This document shows, in pieces, positions 45,119 through 53,586 of a stretch of 64,000 nt of DNA (positions are counted from its first letter, which is position 1; the number at the start of each line of letters is the position of its first letter). Source of the stretch: Burkholderia sp. OK233 (lineage in GTDB: Bacteria; Pseudomonadota; Gammaproteobacteria; Burkholderiales; Burkholderiaceae). The position numbers were made by a program, and so were the translations under genes. The notes beneath the pieces are model-generated. The model was not told the DNA's origin and did no database searches. It was given only the letters and a program-made list of their open reading frames with translations. The stretch lies in the NCBI RefSeq assembly GCF_900230185.1, contig NZ_OCSR01000002.1:2914001-2978000 (forward strand). Reading direction: 5' to 3'.

Positions 45119-47572
45119 ATGACAGCCGTCGATCTGGAATTCGACCAGCTCAACAGTACCGTCGACGCGCTACGGCGCTCAATTTCCAATCGCATGATGT
45201 ACGGCGTCGGCAAGGACGCCGTCACCGCTCACCCACATGACTGGCTGCACGCCGCGGCGCTCGCCGTGCGCGACCGGCTGGTCGCGCGCTGGATGAAGAC
45301 CACGCGCCTGCAGTACGAACAGGACGTCAAACGCGTCTACTACCTGTCAATGGAATTCCTGATCGGCCGCACGTTTACGAACGCGTTGCTGGCGCTCGGC
45401 ATCCATGATCAGATGAAGGAAGCGCTCGCGGATCTCGGCGTCGACATGGAGACGCTGGTCAATATCGAGCCGGACGCGGCCCTCGGCAACGGCGGCCTCG
45501 GGCGACTCGCGGCCTGTTTTCTCGATTCGATGGCGACGCTCGGCATTCCGGGTTTCGGCTACGGTATCCGTTACGAATACGGCATGTTCCGTCAGGAGAT
45601 CGTCGACGGTGAGCAGGTCGAGGCGCCGGACTACTGGCTGCGCGTGGGCAATCCGTGGGAGTTTCCGCGGCCCGAGATCAAGTACATGGTGCATTTCGGC
45701 GGGCGCACGGTGCAGCGCGGCGAGCATGTCGAGTGGATCGACACCGAGCATGTGAACGCAACCGCGTATGACACCGTCATTCCAGGTTACGCGACGGACG
45801 CGACCAATACGCTGCGTCTATGGTCGGCGCGCGCAACCGAAGAACTCGATCTCGGCGCGTTCAATCGTGGCGACTACCGCAACGCGGTCGATACGAAGAA
45901 CATGTCGGAGAACGTCTCGCGCCTGCTGTATCCGGACGACTCGACGCCGGCCGGCCGCGAACTGCGGCTGCGGCAGGAATACTTCTTCGTCTCGGCGACC
46001 ATGCAGGATCTGATCCGCCGCTATCAGCGCACGCACAGCACGTTTGGGCGCTTCTCCGAAAAGGTGGCGGTGCATCTGAACGACACGCACCCGGTTCTGG
46101 CGATTCCGGAGCTGATGCGTTTGCTGGTGGATGTTCATCATCAGCCGTGGGACAAGGCGTGGCATCACGTCACGAAGATCTTCTCGTACACGAACCACAC
46201 CTTGATGCCCGAAGCGCTCGAAACGTGGGACGTCGAGATGCTCGCGCGCCTTTTGCCGCGGCATCTGGAGATCATCTTCGAGATCAATGCGGGCTTTCTC
46301 AAGCATGTCAGCGAACAATCGGGACATGACGGCGAGATGATCCGCCGCATTTCGCTGGTCGACGAATATGGCCAGCGGCGCGTGCGGATGGCGTACCTGG
46401 CGATCGTCGCGAGTCACAAGGTGAATGGCGTGTCGAAGCTGCATTCGCAACTGATGACGCGCGATATTTTCGCCGACTTTGCGCGCATCTATCCGGACCG
46501 CTTCACTAACGTCACCAACGGCATCACGCCGCGACGCTGGCTGGCGCAGGCGAGTCCGTCGCTCTCGTCGCTGATCGATCAACAGATCGGCAAGCATTGG
46601 CGCAGCAATCTGTTCGAGCTGGAGCAACTGCGCAATCTGCGCAACGACAGCGCGTTCGTCGACGCCTTTCATGAAGCGAAGCGGCAGAACAAACTGCGGC
46701 TCGTGCAGCGGCTTGCGCATCACACGAAACTGCACTTCGACCCCGATGCGTTATTCGACCTTCAGGTCAAGCGCATTCACGAATACAAGCGGCAGTTGCT
46801 GAACGTGTTGCACGTGATCGTGCGCTACAACCAGATTCGCGCGAATCCGGAGCGCGATTGGGTGCCGCGCGTGGTGATGTTCGCCGGCAAGGCCGCGTCC
46901 GCGTATCGCATGGCGAAGACGATCATCAAGCTGATCGGCGATGTCAGCGAGAAAGTCAATCACGATCCGCTGATCGGCGATCGCCTCAAGGTGGTGTTCG
47001 TGCCGAACTACGGCGTGAGCGTGGCCGAGTTGATCATTCCGGCGGCCGACCTCTCCGAGCAGATTTCAATGGCCGGCACCGAAGCATCGGGCACCGGCAA
47101 TATGAAGCTCGCGTTGAACGGTGCGTTGACGATCGGCACGATGGACGGCGCGAACATCGAAATCTGCGACGCAGTGGGACGCGAGAACATTTTCATCTTC
47201 GGCCATACCGCTGATGAAGTGGACAACCTGCGCGCCAGCGGCTACCGGCCGCGGCAAGTGTACGAGGAGAATCCGGAACTGCGCATGGCGCTCGACCAGA
47301 TTCGCACGGGTTACTTCTCGCCGGATGATCCGCTGCGTTTTTCGGACATTTTCCACACGTTGGTGGATTGGGGCGATCACTATATGGTGCTCGCCGATTT
47401 CGCCGCGTTTGCGAAAGCTCAGGACGAAGTGGATGCGCGTTTCGTCGACAGGCGCGCGTGGACCGAGAGCGCGATCGAGAACGTCGCGGGCATGGGGCAG
47501 TTTTCGTCGGACCGAACCATCGGCGAATATGCGCGCAACATCTGGCACGTGAATCCGCTCAGTATGGAGTGA
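45119..47572 (+). CDS. glgP: Glycogen/maltodextrin phosphorylase
   Basis: An 817-residue PLP-dependent phosphorylase releasing glucose 1-phosphate from alpha-1,4-glucans. Typical are YYLSMEFLIGRTF, LGNGGLGRLAACFLDSMATL, GYGIRYEYGMF, HLNDTHPVLAIPELMRLL and the PLP-Lys region GTEASGTGNMKLALNGALTI. ATG 45119 with CCGGAGG upstream is used. Length matches bacterial glycogen phosphorylases. No other glycogen gene is adjacent. The stop codon lies within a 13-bp tandem repeat. Confidence 0.95.
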   Translation: MTAVDLEFDQLNSTVDALRRSISNRMMYGVGKDAVTAHPHDWLHAAALAVRDRLVARWMKTTRLQYEQDVKRVYYLSMEFLIGRTFTNALLALGIHDQMKEALADLGVDMETLVNIEPDAALGNGGLGRLAACFLDSMATLGIPGFGYGIRYEYGMFRQEIVDGEQVEAPDYWLRVGNPWEFPRPEIKYMVHFGGRTVQRGEHVEWIDTEHVNATAYDTVIPGYATDATNTLRLWSARATEELDLGAFNRGDYRNAVDTKNMSENVSRLLYPDDSTPAGRELRLRQEYFFVSATMQDLIRRYQRTHSTFGRFSEKVAVHLNDTHPVLAIPELMRLLVDVHHQPWDKAWHHVTKIFSYTNHTLMPEALETWDVEMLARLLPRHLEIIFEINAGFLKHVSEQSGHDGEMIRRISLVDEYGQRRVRMAYLAIVASHKVNGVSKLHSQLMTRDIFADFARIYPDRFTNVTNGITPRRWLAQASPSLSSLIDQQIGKHWRSNLFELEQLRNLRNDSAFVDAFHEAKRQNKLRLVQRLAHHTKLHFDPDALFDLQVKRIHEYKRQLLNVLHVIVRYNQIRANPERDWVPRVVMFAGKAASAYRMAKTIIKLIGDVSEKVNHDPLIGDRLKVVFVPNYGVSVAELIIPAADLSEQISMAGTEASGTGNMKLALNGALTIGTMDGANIEICDAVGRENIFIFGHTADEVDNLRASGYRPRQVYEENPELRMALDQIRTGYFSPDDPLRFSDIFHTLVDWGDHYMVLADFAAFAKAQDEVDARFVDRRAWTESAIENVAGMGQFSSDRTIGEYARNIWHVNPLSME

Positions 47573-47598
47573 CGGGGTGGAGTGACGGGGTGGAGTGA
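47565..47598. repeat. 13-bp tandem repeat across the glgP stop
   Basis: TGGAGTGACGGGG is at 47565-47577 and 47578-47590, then TGGAGTGA again at 47591-47598. Each unit carries a TGA; the first is the glgP stop. Confidence 0.7.
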
Positions 47599-47633
47599 GA
47601 CAAGCACGTTTGTGTATGGCGCTTGCTCAAATG

Positions 47634-47669
47634 AAAAAGGCCGTGCGAAATTTTTTGCACGGCCTTTTT
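47634..47669. terminator. Intrinsic terminator after glgP
   Basis: AAAAAGGCCGTGC (47634-47646) pairs with GCACGGCCTTTTT (47657-47669), with a T-run beyond. It also ends the convergent lipoprotein gene, whose stop codon lies at 47673. Confidence 0.9.
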
Positions 47670-47672
47670 TTA

Positions 47673-48767
47673 TTAGTCGATGACTATCACGGGGCGAATC
47701 GTTCGCTCTCTTGCGCGGCATGTAACCCGAACTGCCCACGCGGGAAATCGAATAGCACGTCGGGCCATCAAACCGACCACGATGCGGTTAGCGTCCGGCT
47801 TTGCCTTGACGATCGTGACTTGCGCCTTCTCGTAACGGTGCACCCACGCGCCGCTGCCGATGGCGGTCTCATAGTTGCCCTGATCCAGCACATTGCCGAC
47901 CTCGCCGTCACCGGTCCAGTTGGGCGCTTTGTCCATTTCGAGACGGATCATGCCGGTGCTGCCGGTTGCGAATACCAGCGGCGCGCAGAAGGTCATCTTG
48001 CCGCCCACGTTCACACAGCCTCGCGGCCATTGCGCCGTGCCGTCTTTCGATATTGTCATCGGCACCATCGTGTAGTCCTTTGTAAGGGTGCTCGAGGGAC
48101 TCAACACCATGTACGGCTTAGTGAAGTTCGAGTGCACAAGATAGCGTTGGCCGATGTTGCCAGGCAACGCGCGCAACGGTTGGGTGCAGCAGCTATCGTC
48201 GGGCTGCGCGGCGCCGACGCCGACGATGCCGGAAAACGCCCAGCCGAATTCACCGGTGTAGCCGTCCATCCCCACGCACTTCCGCGCGTTCGGCAGGCAA
48301 CGCACGACGTCCACTGCTTGCGCGGCGATCGGCGTTGGCGTGGTGCCCGCGAGGCTGAACGGCACCTTCACGGCCGAACCGAGAATCTCCACGCCGTTCG
48401 CGAACGACAACGACGTCACGCCGCCGGCGCTTGCATAGCCCGAACCGGGCAGCACTGACTTCAACACTCGCGTGCCTTGCGTACCCGTGTCGAGCGCCAT
48501 GTATACCGGCTTGCCGTCGATCTGGACCGGCAGACCGAGGCGCGCGTGGTCTTCGTCGGCACGCTCCACATGCAGCGGAATCAGCAGGCCATCGTTGCCG
48601 CCGTTGATCAGCGCGGCATTGGGGGCCGGCGGCGTGGGGGTGGGGAAGGTGACGGAGCAGCCGGTCAGTGCTGCGAGCGCGCCGGCTGCAACTAGTGCCG
48701 CTGCGGCTGAGCGACAAAGATGATGACGGACGTGCCGGCGTGCGGCATCGAGAGACGACAGGAACAT
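47673..48767 (-). CDS. Lipoprotein with aspartyl-protease-like motif
   Basis: A 364-residue lipoprotein (lipobox LTGC, Cys about 37) with a Pro-rich linker. The segment GKPVYMALDTGTQGTRVLKS has the DTG-T signature of retropepsin-like folds, as also seen in Burkholderia DUF3443 proteins, and a second half begins at about GGVTSLSFANGVEILGSAVK. Cysteines at VRCLPNARKC and SCC could pair. Whether it is an active protease is unknown because the second DTG is not obvious. Confidence 0.65.
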   Translation of the reverse strand: MFLSSLDAARRHVRHHLCRSAAAALVAAGALAALTGCSVTFPTPTPPAPNAALINGGNDGLLIPLHVERADEDHARLGLPVQIDGKPVYMALDTGTQGTRVLKSVLPGSGYASAGGVTSLSFANGVEILGSAVKVPFSLAGTTPTPIAAQAVDVVRCLPNARKCVGMDGYTGEFGWAFSGIVGVGAAQPDDSCCTQPLRALPGNIGQRYLVHSNFTKPYMVLSPSSTLTKDYTMVPMTISKDGTAQWPRGCVNVGGKMTFCAPLVFATGSTGMIRLEMDKAPNWTGDGEVGNVLDQGNYETAIGSGAWVHRYEKAQVTIVKAKPDANRIVVGLMARRAIRFPAWAVRVTCRARERTIRPVIVID

Positions 48768-49031
48768 AGGATCACGCTTTGCAAAAAGGCGGGTCCCTGG
48801 CGAAGGCGATGCATCGTGAGCTGTGGGTTGGACTACTCGAACAGCACTGGCGGCAATCTCACTGGATTGCCGCGGCGTGGGCGGGGAAACCGGGACGCTT
48901 GCGGGGGCCTGCGGGAGGGAACACGCGATAACAGGAGCGGCGACTCTACACGGCCACCCGCGGGCAATTGCAAAGATGTGTAAAGATTTGGAGGGCGGCT
49001 AGCAAGTCGCCCGTGCAAGCATTGATCTATG

Positions 49032-49376
49032 TCAATAGTTGCGCGGACGGCGGATCACGGTGGCTTGCGCGCGGCCGAGCGTGGCGCGGTCGAGGGCGCT
49101 TGTCAGCAGGCTGATCACGTCGTCGAGGGTGCGCGAGGTGACTTCGACACGAAAGGTCATGCGCTCGTGTTGCTGGTCGACCGTAACGACGTAGAGACGC
49201 AGATCGTCGCCGAGAGCGGTATGCAACGCGCGCCGCCCATGAGCCGACGAGGTGCCGGGCACGGTAACGTCGATGATGACGAGCGGAACGACGACATGCG
49301 TGCGGCGGGGAAGGCGTGATTCGCGCGATGCGCGCGGGATGGAGACTTCAGACGTTGCAACGGACGTGAGCATCAT
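49032..49376 (-). CDS. Small hypothetical protein
   Basis: About 114 residues from ATG 49376. Basic N-terminus, then a hydrophobic strand THVVVPLVIIDVTVPG and a helix EVTSRTLDDVISLLTSALDR, ending in RRPRNY. No known family is recognised, and the ribosome site is weak. Codon use suggests a real gene. Confidence 0.5.
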   Translation of the reverse strand: MMLTSVATSEVSIPRASRESRLPRRTHVVVPLVIIDVTVPGTSSAHGRRALHTALGDDLRLYVVTVDQQHERMTFRVEVTSRTLDDVISLLTSALDRATLGRAQATVIRRPRNY

Positions 49377-49522
49377 GATTGCGCCGATTCGGCGAGGCGG
49401 CGCGCGTTGTTGACACCCAACCACTCTAACCACGCGCGCCTCAACGACGCGCAAAAGCTGCCGCGTCGCGAATCAATTTTGTGTTAACGCGCCACGCCTG
49501 GCGCATAGCGGGCAGCGGCTGC

Positions 49523-49912
49523 TCAGGCCTTGGGCGCCGCAGCGACGGCCTTCGCTTCGTGCACGGCCGCGGCAACGTGCTCGACGAACTCCCGATCGGT
49601 GCTCATGAGCGCCTCACGCAGGCCATTCGCGGTCTGCACCATCAGACGATGCGTGATGTCCTGGGTCGCCCACGTGAGCCAGCCGACCACGATCAGCATC
49701 GTGCCGCATACCATGCCGACCGGCGAGCGCAATATCCCGCCGACAATAACGCCGACGAGTCCAAGCAGCGAGATCGCGCGCGGCATGACCTTGTTCTTCT
49801 GCACGGTGACGACTTGCACGTCGACGATGTCGCGCAGCGGAAAGACCTGGCCGGCCGACGAGAGTGCGTTACGCGTGACCGACACGCCGCGATCGTTGAA
49901 GGGTGTTTCCAT
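49523..49912 (-). CDS. DUF6232 family membrane protein
   Basis: A 129-residue protein with the DUF6232 N-terminus METPFNDRGVSVTRNALSSA then PLRDIVDVQVV, and two hydrophobic helices (about 42-83). ATG 49912 is preferred over 49936 because the domain begins there. Function is unknown in the family. Confidence 0.8.
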   Translation of the reverse strand: METPFNDRGVSVTRNALSSAGQVFPLRDIVDVQVVTVQKNKVMPRAISLLGLVGVIVGGILRSPVGMVCGTMLIVVGWLTWATQDITHRLMVQTANGLREALMSTDREFVEHVAAAVHEAKAVAAAPKA

Positions 49913-49936
49913 CGAGTCCAATGCAAGCGGTAGCAA

Positions 49937-50340
49937 AGGGCGCAGCGTACCAGATCTTTGGTTGACTATTTCCGACGCGTGCCTTCACGCAGTTCGCCAA
50001 AGCGCAAACCACTCGAAAGGCCGGTCGGTACTCGATCTTCTGTCGAAGGCTAATTGAAAGAAATCGAGTCGACCTGATGCGCCTGCCAGCATCGGTCAAG
50101 GAACCGGGCAGGTGCCAGACGCGATCGGCGCACTGCTTTTTTCTACCTTGGCCAGCCAATCTGAAGAACGTCACTGGGTTTGCCCTACTGCAAGTGTAGG
50201 GGGGTGACCCATCCCATGCTACGTCGGTCTTGTTCAGAATCCAGATACGGACTGATGTAACAGCGTAACCAGCCCGCATTCGCAGTAGAGCATGACGTCC
50301 AGCGCGTATCGCGCTGGCTGACCCCTGGGACGGAGGTCAT
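49937..50340. promoter_or_regulatory. Leader region of the multicopper oxidase cluster
   Basis: No gene in 400 bases. Two inverted repeats are visible: CCCTAC-N7-GTAGGG (50183-50201) and a hairpin CCAGCGCG-TAT-CGCGCTGG (50299-50317), which ends 23 bases before the ATG at 50341. CGGAGGTC provides the ribosome site. The hairpin may be an operator or influence translation. Confidence 0.5.
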
Positions 50341-51906
50341 ATGTTCAGTACCCGCGTTTATCGCAGCAGTGTTGCAGCGCTGCTGTTCCTGCTATTTGCA
50401 GTTCCTTCGTTCGGCCAGTCGTTCCGGGTTCAATGCCCGCCAACTACGCCGGCACATCCGACGGCGCTGCCGCCCGGTACAGGGGAGCCCGCCTACACCG
50501 GACCGTCCTACACCGGACAGACCTCCACGTCGACTGGCGTCATTAACGGCGCAATCAAGTGCCAGCAGATCTCGGGCGGTGATGGTTACGCCACGATGGC
50601 GAACGGTGTGCAGACCTACCTGTTCGCTTTCGGCCCGTTGTCCGGGCTAGCCGACATCAAGGCGGGTCTTCCCGGCACCGAGTTCGCCTCGGTGTTCAAT
50701 ACCGTCGGCGACCCAAGGTCGGACCCGACCTACAACGGCGCGGTCGGCCTCGTGCCTGACCCGGAATCTGTGCCCCCGGGCCAGTTGACCGGCCACGTCG
50801 ATCCACGACCGATCATGGATATCGGCGTGATGAACGGCAACGAGCCGGCGCCGACGATGGCGATCGACGAGGACGACGAGTTCTTCCTCACGCTGACGAA
50901 CGTCGGGATGATCATGCGCCCCGACCTGTTCGAGAGGCACACGGTGCACTTCCACGGCTACCCGAACGCATCGTCGTTCTATGACGGTGTACCGGACGCG
51001 TCAGTGGCGATCAATATCGGCGCGAGCTTCACGTACTACTATCTCGCGCCAGATGCCGGGACTTATTTCTGGCACTGCCACATCACGCCGCCAGAACACT
51101 TGCAGATGGGCATGGTCGGCCAGATCTTCGTGCGGCCGCGCCAGAACCGCGTTCCCGGCGGCGCATCGCTGTACAACTCGCTGGCGCAGCAGCAATTGGA
51201 TCTGCGTACGAAATGCGGCACCGACATTCTGTGTACGACGCCGCTGCCGCCTCAGAACAGCGTTCTCCACGTGAACAACAAGAGCGGTAAGCCGACGCTG
51301 TACGCGTACAACGACGGCGACGGTTCGACCGCCTATGACGTTGAGTATCCGGTGCAGATACACGGCTTCGATCCGAACTTCCACTTCATCGGCATGACGT
51401 TCAATCCGGAGCCGTTCACCGACATGAAGGACAAGCTCTTCATGTTGAACGGACGCAGCTATCCGGACACCGTGAATCCGAACCCGCTCTCGACACAGGT
51501 TGCCGATGGCACACCGCATTTTTCGCAGCCGCTGCCGACGCTGATCAACATTCCGGCCGGCGGCAAGGCGCTGCTGCGGATCTCGGACCTGGACGTCACC
51601 GAGTTTCAGACGCTGGCGTCGCTCGGTATTCCGATGCATGTGATTGCCCTCAACGCCCGCTTGCTGCGCGACATGTCCGGCAACGACCTGACCTACAACA
51701 CGAACTCGATCACGTTGGGGGGCGGCGAATCCCTGGACCTGATCCTCGACGCCAGCGACACGACGAAATATATGCCGGGTGCGATCTATTACCTGTACAC
51801 GCCGAATCTCGATCACCTGGCGAATGACCAGGAGAATTTTGGCGGCTTGATGACCGAGGTCCATATCTGCCATGCGGTGGATCCGACCACGAAGTCCTGC
51901 ACCTAG
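50341..51906 (+). CDS. Multicopper-oxidase-like protein with T1-type HCH motif
   Basis: A 521-residue exported protein (signal MFSTRVYRSSVAALLFLLFA, cut after SFG or near Q26). It carries a copper motif HFHG (His203, His205) and, only 40 residues later, WHCHITPPEHLQMGM (His245, Cys246, His247, His253, Met258), which holds all three T1 copper ligands. In usual three-domain oxidases the position after HxHG holds WYHSH with no Cys. The C-terminal part has a cupredoxin fold but only single His in IHGFDPNFHFIG. The two other HxH motifs needed for a trinuclear centre are therefore absent, but appear in the next protein. First gene of the cluster, 10 bp before the second oxidase gene. Confidence 0.85.
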   Translation: MFSTRVYRSSVAALLFLLFAVPSFGQSFRVQCPPTTPAHPTALPPGTGEPAYTGPSYTGQTSTSTGVINGAIKCQQISGGDGYATMANGVQTYLFAFGPLSGLADIKAGLPGTEFASVFNTVGDPRSDPTYNGAVGLVPDPESVPPGQLTGHVDPRPIMDIGVMNGNEPAPTMAIDEDDEFFLTLTNVGMIMRPDLFERHTVHFHGYPNASSFYDGVPDASVAINIGASFTYYYLAPDAGTYFWHCHITPPEHLQMGMVGQIFVRPRQNRVPGGASLYNSLAQQQLDLRTKCGTDILCTTPLPPQNSVLHVNNKSGKPTLYAYNDGDGSTAYDVEYPVQIHGFDPNFHFIGMTFNPEPFTDMKDKLFMLNGRSYPDTVNPNPLSTQVADGTPHFSQPLPTLINIPAGGKALLRISDLDVTEFQTLASLGIPMHVIALNARLLRDMSGNDLTYNTNSITLGGGESLDLILDASDTTKYMPGAIYYLYTPNLDHLANDQENFGGLMTEVHICHAVDPTTKSCT

Positions 51907-51916
51907 GAGAAGAGCC

Positions 51917-53569
51917 GTGGCCCACATTACTCACCACACATGGCGCGCGACACTCGCGCAGCTTGGACGGCTTGCGCGAGTCGGCGCGGCGACGCTCGCC
52001 GCGCTCGCCTGCATGCACGCGCAAGCCGCCGCGCCCGGCATCACGGGGACGCACTTCGATCTGAGTGCCGAGGCGAACCGCATCACCCAGCCCGATGGCG
52101 CGAGCGTTTATTCGTGGGGCTATGGATGCCGCACGGCGCCGGCCGGCTTTTCGCCGTCTACGATTGCGGGCGCGAACTGTCCGAGCATGCAGATTCCCGG
52201 TCCGACGCTGATCGTGAAGCAGGGCGACGTCGTCACGGTGACGCTCACCAATAACCTGCCGGCGGCGGCGGGCAACACGTCGATCCTCTTTCCAGGATTC
52301 CAGGTCTGCGCCGCGGCGCTGAACCCCGACGGGACCTGTCCTGCCGCGCTCACCGGCTCGCCGGGTTTGCTGACCCGCGAGGCCGCTCATGGCAGCACGG
52401 TAACGTATAGCTTCGTCGCGGCGACGCCTGGCACGCATGCTTACTACAGCGGCACGCAGGGTGATCTGCAGATTGAGATGGGCCTGTACGGCGCGATCAT
52501 CGTTTTGCCGACCTCCTCGCCCGGCACGGTTGCGGTTCCAACAGGTTGCCGCGCGGTCGCGGCGACGCTGCCGGATGGGCAGCCGGACTTCCGCAATGCC
52601 GGCGCGGCTTATAACCACATCGCAGCCTGTTACGACCGTGAGTATCTTTTTCAGTTCTCCGAAATTGATCCACGCATCCATGCGCAGGCGGAACAGCAGT
52701 CGGCGAACGCGTGCACGGCGCCGAACGGCTGCATGACCGTGGAAACGGAGCCCTATCACCCGGCCTATTTCATGGTCAACGGCCGCTCGATGCCGGACGA
52801 CATGGACCCGAACTACGCGGTGCAGTATCCGCATCAGCCCTACAACGGCAATCCACATATGCACCCGGGTGAACTGGTGCTGTTGCGGATCATCGGCACT
52901 GGCCGCTGGCAGCATCCGTTCCACGAGCACGGCAATCACGTGCGGGTGCTGGCGCGCGATGGAAACATGATCCTGAGCAAGACGGACCCGACCAAGGTGG
53001 CCGGACCGCTGCTGTTCACGACGACCACGACGCCGGGCCTCACGATGGACGGTATTTTCTACTGGACGGGCAGGGGTCTGAACTGGGATGTCTATGGACA
53101 TAAGCCTGGGGACCTGTACACCGATAGCGATCCGAAATACGCGGCTTACCTCGGCAAGCCGGTCGTCTGCATCCCGGACGTGAACGGCTATTACACGGCC
53201 GACCCGCTCGCGCCGAACTACTACGAGTGGTGCGCCGATCACGGCAAGGCGCTCGAAGCGCATCCGTTCGGCAACGTCGGCAGCGGCGGCCCGGTCAGCC
53301 TGCCGGACTCGCACGTGCTCACCAACGGCTTCTGGTATGGCGGCAGTCCCTATCTCGGGCCTGACGCGACCATACGCGCCACAGCGCCCACTGGGACCAC
53401 GCCGCCGAGCGGGACGGTCGTGAATCCACCGGCAACCGAAGCAGGCTTCGCGTTCATGTGGCACTCGCACAACGAGCGCGAGATCACCACGAACAACATC
53501 TTCCCAGGCGGAATGATGATGATGATGCTCGTCGATCCACAGGTTTTCCTGATTGACGAATCCAATTAG
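51917..53569 (+). CDS. Multicopper-oxidase-like protein lacking a T1 Cys
   Basis: A 550-residue exported protein from GTG 51917 (AGGAGA before it; signal ends HAQAAA). In domain 1 the usual HxH sites are lost: NTSILFPGF stands where SIHWHG is normal, and GTHAYYSGTQ where WYHSH is normal, although GLYGAIIV survives. The C-terminal part keeps HPFHEHGNH (His333 to 341) and ends with MWHSHNEREITTN (His516, His518), in which Ser517 replaces the T1 Cys. It thus has the half of the trinuclear-site ligands that the previous protein lacks. An association of the two is inferred. A Met-rich GGMMMMMLV run lies close to the C-terminus. Confidence 0.82.
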   Translation: MAHITHHTWRATLAQLGRLARVGAATLAALACMHAQAAAPGITGTHFDLSAEANRITQPDGASVYSWGYGCRTAPAGFSPSTIAGANCPSMQIPGPTLIVKQGDVVTVTLTNNLPAAAGNTSILFPGFQVCAAALNPDGTCPAALTGSPGLLTREAAHGSTVTYSFVAATPGTHAYYSGTQGDLQIEMGLYGAIIVLPTSSPGTVAVPTGCRAVAATLPDGQPDFRNAGAAYNHIAACYDREYLFQFSEIDPRIHAQAEQQSANACTAPNGCMTVETEPYHPAYFMVNGRSMPDDMDPNYAVQYPHQPYNGNPHMHPGELVLLRIIGTGRWQHPFHEHGNHVRVLARDGNMILSKTDPTKVAGPLLFTTTTTPGLTMDGIFYWTGRGLNWDVYGHKPGDLYTDSDPKYAAYLGKPVVCIPDVNGYYTADPLAPNYYEWCADHGKALEAHPFGNVGSGGPVSLPDSHVLTNGFWYGGSPYLGPDATIRATAPTGTTPPSGTVVNPPATEAGFAFMWHSHNEREITTNNIFPGGMMMMMLVDPQVFLIDESN

Positions 53570-53586
53570 AGGCGGGGAGAAGCGCG

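Noticed and set aside
51710..53470. Minus-strand frame of 586 codons
   Set aside because: It is antisense to the second oxidase gene, has no domain character and is very Arg-rich.
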